A stretch of 64,000 bases of DNA, taken from Polynucleobacter sp. IMCC 30228. Its GTDB lineage: Bacteria > Pseudomonadota > Gammaproteobacteria > Burkholderiales > Burkholderiaceae. The translations under genes and the position numbers were made by a program. The DNA is taken from contig NZ_JAJVCS010000005.1 of NCBI RefSeq assembly GCF_021395205.1, forward strand, positions 1-64,000. The letters run 5' to 3'. Position 1 is the first letter of the stretch, and every line of letters begins with the position of its first letter. Positions 17,019 to 26,329 of this stretch are shown piece by piece. A model generated the notes under the pieces. The model was given only the letters and a program-made list of their open reading frames with translations. It did no database searches and was not told the DNA's origin.

Positions 17019-18554
17019 TTACTCAAATTGGATTGATACCAATCCAATTCCTAACATACGGCCATCATCAGCTGATATCCCCAGCGCAATTGGTGTGGTC
17101 GGATTAGATAAATTAAATCGCAAATACATCTCCCCCTCGGTCTTTTTGGGGATCATTAATTTAATCATATTGCCATTCATTTTTGTAATAGTGGACTCAC
17201 TAACTAATTGATTATTTATAAATACTGTTAAAAACTGCGGCAGTTTATCGGATGCCATCGCCTGAAAATCAATAACTAAATATGTTATTGATGGGTCTCG
17301 AATTGCATCAATAATGATGGTTGAGTCCTTTTCTCGGCTCCAAACACCCCATGATTCTGGGCCATTCCAACCATTTCTTAAGTAGGCACTGCCATTAGAT
17401 TGATCTTTAAAGTACAAAAAATCACCTTTATGTATTGGTGGCATCATTATGACTGCCTTCTCTCCGTATATATACTTTGCATATGAATTGTAAGCAACTA
17501 TCATGTTAGGATAGCGCAATATTGGAGGTACAGCTAATTGCAAAAAGCATAGGAGAAATAGCGTAATAAATTGAATCTTATTGGGCTTAATGAAGATTAG
17601 GCCACCTGTTTCAACTATAAGAACTATAGTTGGTAACCAAATTAAACCCACTAGTCGATTTGTATCCCAAGCAACTAGCAGGGGTGCAAAACAACCAAGC
17701 AACATCACTATTATTAAAACTACCCTATATCTCTTTTCTCTGCGATTCGGACTTGTTTGAATAAAAAAGCCACACAGTATTCCATACAAAACCCAAAGAG
17801 CCCCGCCTCCTATTAACAGAGTAGGCAAATCAAAAGAATAGTCTACAAAAAAATCAAATCCTTTTTTGAGGATATTGAAATACGTTTCTGGCGACTCACC
17901 TGCTAGGGCCCTATCTTTTATAAGAAGTAAAAATATAAAACTAAAAATATAAGTTGGGCCGATCAGAATTAGTGCTCTAGTCACTCCCTTTTTGTATAAA
18001 AGGTATGCTGAAAGTATGGAGACATCAAAAATGGTTTTTTCATGTATCGCAATGGCAGTTAATAGTAAAAGGGTGCAAATGATGGGGCGCCAAACTAACC
18101 CTCCTTCTTTTTTTACGAAAAATAAATAGGCAATCATAACTAAAAAATACGGCACAGAGTCTATAAACATCCTTGGCCCAAAGGTCATCTGTGCAACTGT
18201 GCTAAAGGCAAATATAAAACTTAAATAAATCAAGACAAATGTGGTGTAGAGATTAATTTTCTTGGTTGGAAGCGTTAATGCTGTGAAAATTTGCCAGATG
18301 ATTAATGTAAGCCAGCCCCAAAGCGAGACTAACTTTAAAATTCCAAAGCCAGAGCTGCCAAAATTAAATATATTTGCAACCGTTCCCAAAAGGGCGCGCG
18401 GTCGAATTTCGACTAACAAATCTCCTTTTTGCCATTCATCATAAAATCCATCCACAAACGGTACCCATAGGGAGAAGAGGTAAAGTAAGATACCTGCAAA
18501 TATCGCACTCACTAATTTGGCAATTTCATTTCTATGCCGAGCCATCAAAGTCAT
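17019..18554 (-). CDS. Polytopic membrane protein with C-terminal shared module
   Basis: The open frame starts with GTG at 18614, but the ATG at 18554 has a good ribosome-binding site (AGGAAAA, 6-base spacing) and is my choice (511 aa). About ten helices are followed by a periplasmic tail whose last 120 residues are the shared module (GPESWGVWS, LGISADDGRMLGIGLVSIQF). The membrane part is clearly paralogous to the gene at 31707-32909. Common blocks are PRA[LI][LI]G in the first loop, HEKT[IL][YF]D, a GESPETY/GETPAGY loop, IGGGALW and the pattern DT[NS]RL.[GA]LIWLP. No family name is recognised. The gene is AT-rich compared with the epimerase next to it, suggesting separate acquisition. Confidence 0.7.
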   Translation of the reverse strand: MTLMARHRNEIAKLVSAIFAGILLYLFSLWVPFVDGFYDEWQKGDLLVEIRPRALLGTVANIFNFGSSGFGILKLVSLWGWLTLIIWQIFTALTLPTKKINLYTTFVLIYLSFIFAFSTVAQMTFGPRMFIDSVPYFLVMIAYLFFVKKEGGLVWRPIICTLLLLTAIAIHEKTIFDVSILSAYLLYKKGVTRALILIGPTYIFSFIFLLLIKDRALAGESPETYFNILKKGFDFFVDYSFDLPTLLIGGGALWVLYGILCGFFIQTSPNRREKRYRVVLIIVMLLGCFAPLLVAWDTNRLVGLIWLPTIVLIVETGGLIFIKPNKIQFITLFLLCFLQLAVPPILRYPNMIVAYNSYAKYIYGEKAVIMMPPIHKGDFLYFKDQSNGSAYLRNGWNGPESWGVWSREKDSTIIIDAIRDPSITYLVIDFQAMASDKLPQFLTVFINNQLVSESTITKMNGNMIKLMIPKKTEGEMYLRFNLSNPTTPIALGISADDGRMLGIGLVSIQFE

Positions 18555-18692
18555 CACAACTTTTCCTATATTCCAAAGATAAAATAATATCGTTACTATT
18601 TTCCCACCAAACACTTAAAATACTTGTTTTAGTATTCAGCACCATTATTACCACCTTGAGATGGGTTTAACTATGCAATTTTCTAGGTTCTA

Positions 18693-20855
18693 ATGCAGTT
18701 TTCAGTTGATTTAGTAAGGCGTCGATATTTATCCATTCTTTCGAGTTTTGGTTTGGGCGCAGCGCTGCTCGGATCGCTGGCGGTATTAGTGAATGATTGG
18801 GTCCACTGGGGTGCTGCTTTTCCAGTCACAAGTACCTATCTTTTTCTGTGCGGCTTATTATTTGCGCTCCTACCTAAACCGTGGGGCTTAATGGGCGTCA
18901 TTGCTTTAATACCCTTATCAGCAGGCCTTCATACACAGCTCAGTGCTTTAACGGGAATTCAATTTTTACCCGTCTTAAATGTTGGTTTAGATTTAGTTGC
19001 AGGCCTATTTTTAGGTACTATTGCGCAAATAATCTTGACTAGAGGATTCAAAAAAATACCAATGGCAGTGATGCCTTGGCCTGTGGGTTTAGTCTCCTTA
19101 CTCATTACGGCTTCTGTACTCTTAAGTATTTTTCGCAATCTACATCTATCAGCTAGCGCTGTTTCTATCCACGGCTTTATTTTTAATCTGATTCATTTTC
19201 GCCCGCTTGATTGGCAAGCTGATTTTTTACCCATGCGCGATTGGATTGCTTACTCAATAGCAAGTGCAATGGTCGCCTTAGTGGTGTGGAACTTACAAGC
19301 CTTGCCCGAGAAAGTTCGCAATGCCGTGATATTTCGACCCCTCTTATTCGGCTTAGTGTTCGCAAGTATCGTAGGTCTTATCCAAAGCTTTACCGGGTTT
19401 GGTTTAGTAGAGTCCACCCTAGATTTTCGCAAAGATGCATTTGGTTATGCCGCTATTGGCTTACAACCTGATTTACATGCCTTTGCTGCCCATATGTTGC
19501 TGGGGGTAGTCGGTTTATGGGGCTACTACTGGCTTTGTCAGCGCACGCGCCAATCTAGCGAGCGCAAAGTAGTTCTAGCCATTATTGTGTTATCCCTTAT
19601 TGGCTTAATTGCCAGCAAATCGCGTGCCTCACTTTTTTTTGGACTAAGCGCTTTGTGTATCGGCTGGATTATATTTAGCTATCAACTATGGCAAGAGAAA
19701 TCATTATCAAAACAGCAAACCAAAGAACAAACAAAAAAACAAGCCAATAAAAAAAGTTTTTTGATTTGGACTAATTTCTTTGTGCTCTGTGTATGCGTGG
19801 GAATAAGCTGCATCTTTCTGTTCTTTAATACAGAAGCTCTAAGTAACCTAGGGTGGTTTGGCCCGCTGGTTGAGCAAATCAAAAAACTGGATTTAACAAG
19901 TCTGAGTGCTTGGAGCGGCTTATTAGGTTCAAGAATTGAAATTTGGGCAGCAGCGCTACGAATGTTCTTTTCCTATCCCTTATTGGGAATTGGCCAAGGT
20001 GAGTTTTATCGATTGTCATCAAATCCGAGTTTTAGCCGCTCCTATTTTTTGGAGCACTATGGCGGTGAAAATGCCCATAATTATTTCTTGCAAACCTTAA
20101 CCGAAACAGGCCTCATTGGCTGCGCCGTTTTTTTACTGGCATTTTTATATCCTTGGTTTAAGGTGCTTCATCGTCAGCAGCTATATCCTGCGGTGATTGG
20201 CTTAATGGGCCTATTTTTAGGTAATCTTTTTGCCCATGCGTTTTTAGTCAGAGAAAATTTATTGCTCGGCGCAGCCCTTTTGGGTCTGATGTATAGCTGG
20301 CCCCAAAGAAACCAAAGGGACCAAAGTAACTATAGCCCAGCAGAAATGCACTCTAGTACGGCCAAGAATATGCCCTGGTATGGGTATGGCCTGATTGGTT
20401 TACTCATATTGGGGACAGGCGCAGAGATTATTTCTTCGTTTTATCGTTTGCCATTTTATGCAGGAAATGATTGCTATAAAACAGCAAAACTCCTGAGCGA
20501 CGATGGCTGGACTTCAGGCGCATGGGAAGAGCTAATTCCTCGGGGTGCAAAGGGCATTACGCTTGACTTAACCCCAAATCGCCCGATCTTTTCGCATAAA
20601 CCATTGCGCGCCAAGCTAGAACTCTTATCCTGGGAAGCAGGTAAAGGGAAAGTACCCATCGCTAGCCAGACTATACAGTGGACTGTGAATGAAGCTAGTA
20701 AATTTAATCTATTGCTACCTGAAGCCTATGTCAACTCTCCCAATGTTATTTCTGCGCGTTTAGAATTATCGAGTTGCTATACACCAAGAAATCTAGGCAT
20801 TAGCGCCGATAGTCGTCGTCTGGGAGTTCAAATGAAGCCCCCTATATTTTGGTAA
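18693..20855 (+). CDS. O-antigen ligase/polymerase (Wzy_C) family protein with a divergent C-terminal module
   Basis: A 720-residue protein with about twelve membrane helices. Its large periplasmic loop ends in GGENAHNYFLQTLTETGLIG, the HNxxLQxxxExG signature of O-antigen ligases (WaaL) and related polymerases. Upstream, the KSRASLFFG and GSRIEIWAAALRMF/LGIGQGEF blocks also fit this family. The last 120 residues are a degenerate copy of the module in neighbouring proteins: DDGWTSGAWEEL at the start and LGISADSRRLGVQM at the end. Ordinary ligases are about 400-450 residues, so the tail is an addition. It likely acts in the periplasm, joining glycan to lipid A-core or to another acceptor. Confidence 0.8.
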   Translation: MQFSVDLVRRRYLSILSSFGLGAALLGSLAVLVNDWVHWGAAFPVTSTYLFLCGLLFALLPKPWGLMGVIALIPLSAGLHTQLSALTGIQFLPVLNVGLDLVAGLFLGTIAQIILTRGFKKIPMAVMPWPVGLVSLLITASVLLSIFRNLHLSASAVSIHGFIFNLIHFRPLDWQADFLPMRDWIAYSIASAMVALVVWNLQALPEKVRNAVIFRPLLFGLVFASIVGLIQSFTGFGLVESTLDFRKDAFGYAAIGLQPDLHAFAAHMLLGVVGLWGYYWLCQRTRQSSERKVVLAIIVLSLIGLIASKSRASLFFGLSALCIGWIIFSYQLWQEKSLSKQQTKEQTKKQANKKSFLIWTNFFVLCVCVGISCIFLFFNTEALSNLGWFGPLVEQIKKLDLTSLSAWSGLLGSRIEIWAAALRMFFSYPLLGIGQGEFYRLSSNPSFSRSYFLEHYGGENAHNYFLQTLTETGLIGCAVFLLAFLYPWFKVLHRQQLYPAVIGLMGLFLGNLFAHAFLVRENLLLGAALLGLMYSWPQRNQRDQSNYSPAEMHSSTAKNMPWYGYGLIGLLILGTGAEIISSFYRLPFYAGNDCYKTAKLLSDDGWTSGAWEELIPRGAKGITLDLTPNRPIFSHKPLRAKLELLSWEAGKGKVPIASQTIQWTVNEASKFNLLLPEAYVNSPNVISARLELSSCYTPRNLGISADSRRLGVQMKPPIFW

Positions 20856-20856
20856 C

Positions 20857-21951
20857 TTATTGTTTATTAATAATGAGCCATTTGGGTGTTTTAAAGCGCA
20901 CGATCGACCAGTAAAGCCAAATATACGTCAGCGCAAATAGCCCGCTAAATAATTTGAGAGCAATGTGATTATTCCAAAAGAGTACTGCAGGAACGACGGC
21001 TAAGCTCGATAAGAGCCATAAATAGGGTGCAGTAATGGCATTGCGCTGGGTTTTGAGTTCACCCTCGCTTGTGCCAACAGCCCAGCGAACAGCTCGTTTA
21101 TAAATAATTTGATGCAGATGCGCTGCATCCGGAATGCCAGGACTGATGCGTTTTAAAAATAGACGACGGTAGATAGTAAAGAGGGTTTCAAAAATAGGAT
21201 AAAAACATAAGAGCAGCGGAAACCATTTCGACACAATCGGATTTCGCAAAACCAATAAGAGTGATAGTTCGGCGATCCAAAAGCCAATTAAATAGGCACC
21301 ACCATCACCTAAGAAAATTAAGCCCTTGGGGTAATTCCAAAATAAAAACCCTGCAATAGCCCCAATGCCCGCAAAGCAGCAAATCATAATTGGGTAATCT
21401 CTTACTTGAAAAGCGACATAGGCAAGCGCAATTAAAATGATTGTTGCAACCGCGCTTGAAAGTCCATGATAGCCATCAATCAGGTTAAATGAATGAGCTA
21501 CACCTGCAATACAAAAGCAAGTAAAGATCATGGAAATAAGTGGTATGGCTAAGATCCAATCAACGCCAAAGATTTGCACATTAGTAAGCCAAGCATCTAA
21601 AAGCTGGCTTGCTATGGCAGCTGAAACCATCGTCGCTAATAAGCGCTCGCGCGCTCGAATTTTCTTGGTAATGTCTTCTGCCAAACCCATTAAAAAGCAG
21701 GGTAGAGCAGCGACCAATAATAAGCTAGCAAAAGTACCGACTTGCGCATTACTTGGCCAACGAATCAATAAAGCGCCGGCTAGGCCAAAAAAAATGGGTA
21801 GACCACCAATGCGCGGCACTATGCTGGTATGAAACTTTTGAATCCCCGTCAAATCACCATCGCCAGTAAATTTCGCATGCAGATGCTGATAACGAATTAA
21901 TACCAAGCAAAGTAAAAATGAAATAAAGAAAGAGAAAATGATGGCAGACAT
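20857..21951 (-). CDS. Polyprenyl-phosphate N-acetylhexosamine-1-phosphate transferase (WecA/MraY family)
   Basis: A 364-residue integral membrane enzyme that transfers a sugar-1-phosphate from a UDP-sugar to undecaprenyl phosphate, starting repeat-unit assembly. Family landmarks are KFHTSIVPRIGG near residue 40, NLIDGYHGL (the conserved DG after the mid-membrane loop) and FLGDGGAYLIGF (Mg-binding aspartate). A basic cytoplasmic PDAAHLHQI segment matches the HxH substrate loop. WecA, WbpL and other members share these features, so the exact sugar (GlcNAc, FucNAc or QuiNAc) cannot be assigned. It stops two bases from the stop of the convergent ligase gene and is divergent from the Wzz-like gene. 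Confidence 0.9.
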   Translation of the reverse strand: MSAIIFSFFISFLLCLVLIRYQHLHAKFTGDGDLTGIQKFHTSIVPRIGGLPIFFGLAGALLIRWPSNAQVGTFASLLLVAALPCFLMGLAEDITKKIRARERLLATMVSAAIASQLLDAWLTNVQIFGVDWILAIPLISMIFTCFCIAGVAHSFNLIDGYHGLSSAVATIILIALAYVAFQVRDYPIMICCFAGIGAIAGFLFWNYPKGLIFLGDGGAYLIGFWIAELSLLLVLRNPIVSKWFPLLLCFYPIFETLFTIYRRLFLKRISPGIPDAAHLHQIIYKRAVRWAVGTSEGELKTQRNAITAPYLWLLSSLAVVPAVLFWNNHIALKLFSGLFALTYIWLYWSIVRFKTPKWLIINKQ

Positions 21952-22098
21952 AAGGAAGCGGCTAATTAATACAGTTCAACCCAAAAGAATTAATGAAATG
22001 ATAAGCAACTGTAACACTCTAGCCTCAAAACACCACCTCATTTGGGTTTAGAAGTAAAATCATTAAAAATTCTGAGTGGAATATGGATTAAATTGACT

Positions 22099-22761
22099 AT
22101 GTATATCAGCTACGCCATCGTAAGCACTTGGTTTCGTCAAAATTTTAAATTACTTTTGGCGCTTGAATGCATGAGTTTATTAGCTGCAGGCACGTTTTTA
22201 TACTTTACGCCCCACATCTATGAGGCCAATTTTGCGGTCAGACTTCCCAAAATGGAAATCAGTAGTACCAGTGATACCTCAAAAGATGAATCTAAAGCCC
22301 AAAGCCTGAAAAATCAGTGGGTTTTATTAATTTCTGGCCTAGACTTTTTGCGCGGCATTCAAAATCCAATGGGTCATCCCAATGCACTGATTCAGACATG
22401 TATGGGCGATGTATCTAATGCAAGCCGCAAGCAATTAATTCAGACACTACAGATGTCCCTCATGGGTAGTGGTGACATTATTCATTTTTCCTTAAGACTC
22501 GAAGGCCGGCAAAGGGTGTTGCACTGCGCCATCCTATTTAGGGATTTAATCATTCAAGATTTAGATGGTATTTATGACAGCCGGTCGAGAAAAAATGCAC
22601 CTCAGATAAAGCAGCTGGAAAAGGCGGTAGTCATTGGAGACATTACTTTAAGCGATAGTTATATCTATCCCAATCCCCAAAAAACAATCTTAGCGGCGCT
22701 AATTGCAGGATTTTTATTGGCTATTTTTGGGGTTAGCTTACGAAATAAATACCGTGCCTAA
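22099..22761 (+). CDS. Wzz-like chain-length determinant protein
   Basis: A membrane protein of about 220 residues with one helix near the N-terminus, a periplasmic domain and a second helix near the C-terminus. Before the last helix it has YPNPQKTILAALIAG, matching the proline-rich motif before the second helix of Wzz/polysaccharide co-polymerases. It is shorter than typical Wzz (about 330 aa), so the periplasmic domain is reduced. The frame opens at a TTG at 22042, but the ATG at 22099 fits the membrane-anchor start better. Its product probably controls chain length with the overlapping Wzy-like protein. Confidence 0.65.
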   Translation: MYISYAIVSTWFRQNFKLLLALECMSLLAAGTFLYFTPHIYEANFAVRLPKMEISSTSDTSKDESKAQSLKNQWVLLISGLDFLRGIQNPMGHPNALIQTCMGDVSNASRKQLIQTLQMSLMGSGDIIHFSLRLEGRQRVLHCAILFRDLIIQDLDGIYDSRSRKNAPQIKQLEKAVVIGDITLSDSYIYPNPQKTILAALIAGFLLAIFGVSLRNKYRA

Positions 22762-23902
22762 TTTTTTTTATCGGCCACTTTCTTTTTTTGGTATTTTGCT
22801 ACTTTGTTTGGCAATTCACACGGGTATTTTTTTCTATCATCCGCCAGTTTTTTTTCTACCAGACTTAGTGCTATTACTTTACTTAGTTTATCAATTTCGT
22901 GATTTAAATCAAGAAGTATCTTCGGTTTTTTGGGTTAGTTTAATGCTTTTTTTGGGCTATTATTTTTTATCACCGATTCCGCCCGATACCCAATACCAAA
23001 ATAATTTTATTGTTGTTTTAAAACCTTTTATCTACATTTGTATTTTAAGTTTATATTCAGCAAACGCGCCTCGCGTCAATTTTGCCAAATGGATGCGCTT
23101 ATTTTTATATCTTTATCCGCTGATTTTATTGTGGGATCTCTTTTTGGTTTACCTCAAAGAAAATGCGAATTTAGGGCAGCTAATGATGATTCGCCCCTAT
23201 TTCATTTTCGAGAATAATTTTGAGATAACCCTGTATTTGAACTGCTTTATTGTACTTTTCTTTATCGTCAAAGAAAGAAAGTGGTTTGATTTTATCCTGC
23301 TTGCCGCGGTAATCGCATTATCGGGAAGTCGTTCTGGGCTCCTTTCATTTGCAGCAGTTTGTCTCTTTTATTTTTTCACAGTAAGTTGGCGACAAAAATT
23401 AATTGCGACTCTATTGGCATTATTAGCAGCTGCTTATATTGGCAAAGGTCGGAATATTAATGCGCCGGTAAGCACCATCGACCGTGTGCAGTCACTTCAG
23501 GCCATCCTTACGCATTACGATTTTAGTTGGACTGAAATTCTAGCTAAACCCTTTGGCTTTGGCATCTATGAGAAAGTGCCAGGCTATATTTGTAGTCGCT
23601 TACCTGATTTTGCTGAATGGTTTACAGGCAATAGTCATAATTGTGATCCCCTCATGCTGCAGGCTTTTTATACGCGTGCCTTATTTCAATTTGGCATTTA
23701 CGTTACCTTGCTTATCCCCGTATTGTTTTTTCTTATAATTAAAAAAGAAACTGGTTGGCGATTAGCGATCCTCATTCTCACGCCCATAACCTGTGTTGCG
23801 ACTTCGGTTGGGGGTTTTTCTAATGGCTTAGCTTTCTGGGGTTTACTACTTTCGGTCTTTGCTTATTTGCAATACACCCATCGTCCACCAACCCTTGCTT
23901 AA
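22754..23902 (+). CDS. Wzy-like O-antigen polymerase, polytopic membrane protein
   Basis: About 382 residues with ten or more helices and a large periplasmic loop between the last ones. Local features of the Wzy/ligase superfamily are ALSGSRSGLLSF mid-protein, then a loop with FGFGIYEKVPG and TGNSHNCDPLMLQAF (an SHN-x-x-[DL]-type motif). I choose GTG at 22754, which overlaps the stop of the Wzz-like gene (GTGCCTAA). The frame is open upstream to 22703, inside that gene. Tight coupling with a Wzz-like gene supports a role in polymerising repeat units in the periplasm. Confidence 0.65.
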   Translation: MPNFFYRPLSFFGILLLCLAIHTGIFFYHPPVFFLPDLVLLLYLVYQFRDLNQEVSSVFWVSLMLFLGYYFLSPIPPDTQYQNNFIVVLKPFIYICILSLYSANAPRVNFAKWMRLFLYLYPLILLWDLFLVYLKENANLGQLMMIRPYFIFENNFEITLYLNCFIVLFFIVKERKWFDFILLAAVIALSGSRSGLLSFAAVCLFYFFTVSWRQKLIATLLALLAAAYIGKGRNINAPVSTIDRVQSLQAILTHYDFSWTEILAKPFGFGIYEKVPGYICSRLPDFAEWFTGNSHNCDPLMLQAFYTRALFQFGIYVTLLIPVLFFLIIKKETGWRLAILILTPITCVATSVGGFSNGLAFWGLLLSVFAYLQYTHRPPTLA

Positions 23903-23909
23903 GAAACCC

Positions 23910-24623
23910 ATGCTCAGCATAATTACGATCAATAAAAATAATCGGGTAGGTTTAGCAAAAACTATTGCTTCACTGAAAACGCTAGAAAGTCGTGATTTTC
24001 AGTGGGTGTGTATTGATGGCGACTCAAGTGATGGAGTAGATGGACTCGCAAGGGCGTTTATGACTACTGGCGATGTCTTCATTTCCGAGCCTGATACCGG
24101 AATCTATAACGCGATGAATAAGGGGATTTTGCACGCAAGTGGGGAAGATCTCCTATTTTTAAATAGTGGTGATGTTTTTTCATCTAGCCTAAAATCCATC
24201 GCTTCTTTGTCTTTAGATCCCAAGATGGATATTCACTTATTTGGTTTTACGGTGCGTGGCAAAACTCGCCTACCTAGACCGCAAGCCTGGCGATTTTGGT
24301 CGATGCCCACCTCTCACCAGGCGATTATTTATAAAAAAACCCTTTTACTTGCGCAGCGATTTGATGAAAATTACCGTTTAGCAGCTGACTTTGAACATTA
24401 CTTGCGTATTAGCCGCCTTGGTAGCGTGATAGGTCAAGCATTGCGGATGAGGCGCGATCAGACGATCTTGATTGAAAATGAACCTTATGGTACCGACGCG
24501 CAATTACCCCGAGTCTTAGCGGAATACCGGATGGCGTTAATTCAAAATGGCTATCCTAAAATTTGGGCCCATGCAGTTTTTTTGCTTAAATCGGTGTATT
24601 TGCAGTGGGCTTTAAAAAGGTGA
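23910..24623 (+). CDS. GT2-family glycosyltransferase
   Basis: The frame is open from 23859, but the conserved N-terminus LSIITINKNNRVGL begins at the ATG at 23910, just after the preceding stop. The roughly 237-residue GT-A enzyme has CIDGDSSDG (nucleotide binding), SEPDTGIYNAMNKG, and LNSGD at the metal-binding site. These are typical of the WcaA/colanic-type GT2 subgroup that adds sugars to lipid-linked intermediates. It is probably co-transcribed with the Wzz/Wzy-like pair and the next two GT2 genes. It is clearly related to the enzyme at 25532 through the SEPDTG[IM]Y[ND]AMNKGI block. Confidence 0.88.
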   Translation: MLSIITINKNNRVGLAKTIASLKTLESRDFQWVCIDGDSSDGVDGLARAFMTTGDVFISEPDTGIYNAMNKGILHASGEDLLFLNSGDVFSSSLKSIASLSLDPKMDIHLFGFTVRGKTRLPRPQAWRFWSMPTSHQAIIYKKTLLLAQRFDENYRLAADFEHYLRISRLGSVIGQALRMRRDQTILIENEPYGTDAQLPRVLAEYRMALIQNGYPKIWAHAVFLLKSVYLQWALKR

Positions 24624-24632
24624 GTTATTAGC

Positions 24633-25535
24633 ATGTCCATTACCGCTTTAATTTTGACCTATAACGAAGAGCTGCACTTAAAGCGCTGTTTAGAGAGCGT
24701 GCAGGCTTTAACGCCGAATATGGTGGTGGTAGATTCGTATTCAAGCGATAAGACCTGCGAAATTGCCCGTGAGGCTGGCGCGACACTTTTACAGCGGGCC
24801 TGGGAAAACAACCATTCCACGCAAGTCAACTGGGCCTTAGCGCAACTACCCAAAGATACCCAGTGGGTGATGCGCATAGACGCCGATGAAATTCTCACTC
24901 CAGAACTCATCGCACAAATTCAGGCTATTTTGCCAACACTTGGCAATGAGGTGAATGGCATTACGTGCTACCGAAAAATGATATTTCAGGACAAGTTGAT
25001 TCGCTTTGGCGGCGTTGGTGCCAATGTCGTATTACGTTTATTTCGCTATGGACATGGCCAGTCTGAGAGCCGCTGGATGGATGAGCATATTAGCGTGCGT
25101 GGCCCAATAGTGCATCTGAATGGCGCCATCATTGATCACAACTTGCATTCCTTATCCTGGTGGAAAGAAAAACACCGCAACTATGCCAAACGCGAGGCGA
25201 TTGATTTACTCAATTTAGAATTGCAATTTAATCCGACAATTAGTGGGGAAAATCATCTTGCTATGCAAACTCAAATTAGTTTTAAGCGGCGCATTAAGGA
25301 GTCGGTTTATGCCAAATTACCTGGTGGGGCAAGGGCGATGGCGTATTTTTTTCTACGCTACTTTATACTTGCGGGTTTTTTAGATGGTCGCGTAGGAGCG
25401 CAGTTTCATTATTTACAGGCCTATTGGTATCGCAATTTAGCTGATCAGTATGTCGCCCTAGTTAAGCGCCAAATGAAAACCCAAAAGCTCAGTGCGCAAA
25501 AAGCCATTGCGCAGGTACTGGATACGCAAGTATGA
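24633..25535 (+). CDS. GT2-family glycosyltransferase, WaaE/KdtX-like
   Basis: 300 residues. The N-terminus SITALILTYNEELHLKRCLESV, then VDSYSSDKT, RIDADE and SWWKEKHRNYAKREA, match the WaaE/KdtX branch of GT2. In several Gram-negatives that branch adds glucose to the LPS inner core. The metal-binding DxD is RIDADE. It overlaps the next gene by 4 bases (ATGA), so translation is coupled. A core-oligosaccharide role is possible, but the gene sits among O-antigen-type transferases, so the acceptor is uncertain. Confidence 0.85.
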   Translation: MSITALILTYNEELHLKRCLESVQALTPNMVVVDSYSSDKTCEIAREAGATLLQRAWENNHSTQVNWALAQLPKDTQWVMRIDADEILTPELIAQIQAILPTLGNEVNGITCYRKMIFQDKLIRFGGVGANVVLRLFRYGHGQSESRWMDEHISVRGPIVHLNGAIIDHNLHSLSWWKEKHRNYAKREAIDLLNLELQFNPTISGENHLAMQTQISFKRRIKESVYAKLPGGARAMAYFFLRYFILAGFLDGRVGAQFHYLQAYWYRNLADQYVALVKRQMKTQKLSAQKAIAQVLDTQV

Positions 25536-26320
25536 AGGTGTCGATTATTACGGTAGCTTTTAATAGTGCGCGCACGATTGAAAAAACCATTCAATCGGTA
25601 TTAAGCCAAAGCTATCCAGAAATTGAATATATTGTGATTGATGGCGGCTCAACAGATGGGACGCTAGAAATTATTCAGCGATATGAAGACTGCATAGCTG
25701 TATGGATTTCTGAGCCCGATACTGGGATGTATGACGCCATGAATAAAGGCATTGCTAAGGCAAGCGGGGAAGTGATCGGTATTCTTAACTCTGATGATGT
25801 GTATATGAGCGATCGGTCAGTCAGCAAGCTCATGGGTCTTATGCAAAAAGAACAAGTCGATGTGGTATTTGCCGACCTGATTTTGGTTGATCCCATAAAA
25901 ACGGATAAACCAGTGCGCTATTACGACTCTAGCTACTTTAAGCCTAGTCGGTTTCGCTGGGGCTGGATGCCCGCTCACCCAACCGTTTTTGTGAAAAAAA
26001 CGCTGTATGCACTAGTTGGGCCATTTGCTACCGATTATCAAATTGCCGCCGATTATGAAATGCTCATTCGTATTTTATTTACGCAAAAAGCCAGTTACGC
26101 TTACTTACCCAAACCCATAGTACGGATGCGGGTTGGCGGGGCTAGCACGGCCAATTGGCAGCGCAATTGGGTCCTAAATCAAGAGATTGTTAAAGCCTGT
26201 AAAGACAATGGCATCTATACCAATTTAGCGATGTTGCTACTAAAAATCCCAGCAAAATTATGGGGAGCGCGCTTTACCCGCAAATCGCGCCTTGCTGCGC
26301 TCAATCATCATCCCGATTAG
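25532..26320 (+). CDS. GT2-family glycosyltransferase
   Basis: 262 residues. It starts KVSIITVAFNSARTIEKTI, followed by IDGGSTDGT, SEPDTGMYDAMNKGI and LNSDD (metal site). The subgroup is the same as for the gene at 23910 and resembles WcaA/PssE-type enzymes. It is translationally coupled to the preceding gene by an ATGA overlap. It ends the plus-strand run, converging 9 bases later on a minus-strand GT2. Donor and acceptor are unknown. Confidence 0.88.
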   Translation: MKVSIITVAFNSARTIEKTIQSVLSQSYPEIEYIVIDGGSTDGTLEIIQRYEDCIAVWISEPDTGMYDAMNKGIAKASGEVIGILNSDDVYMSDRSVSKLMGLMQKEQVDVVFADLILVDPIKTDKPVRYYDSSYFKPSRFRWGWMPAHPTVFVKKTLYALVGPFATDYQIAADYEMLIRILFTQKASYAYLPKPIVRMRVGGASTANWQRNWVLNQEIVKACKDNGIYTNLAMLLLKIPAKLWGARFTRKSRLAALNHHPD

Positions 26321-26329
26321 CGCGTCTTC

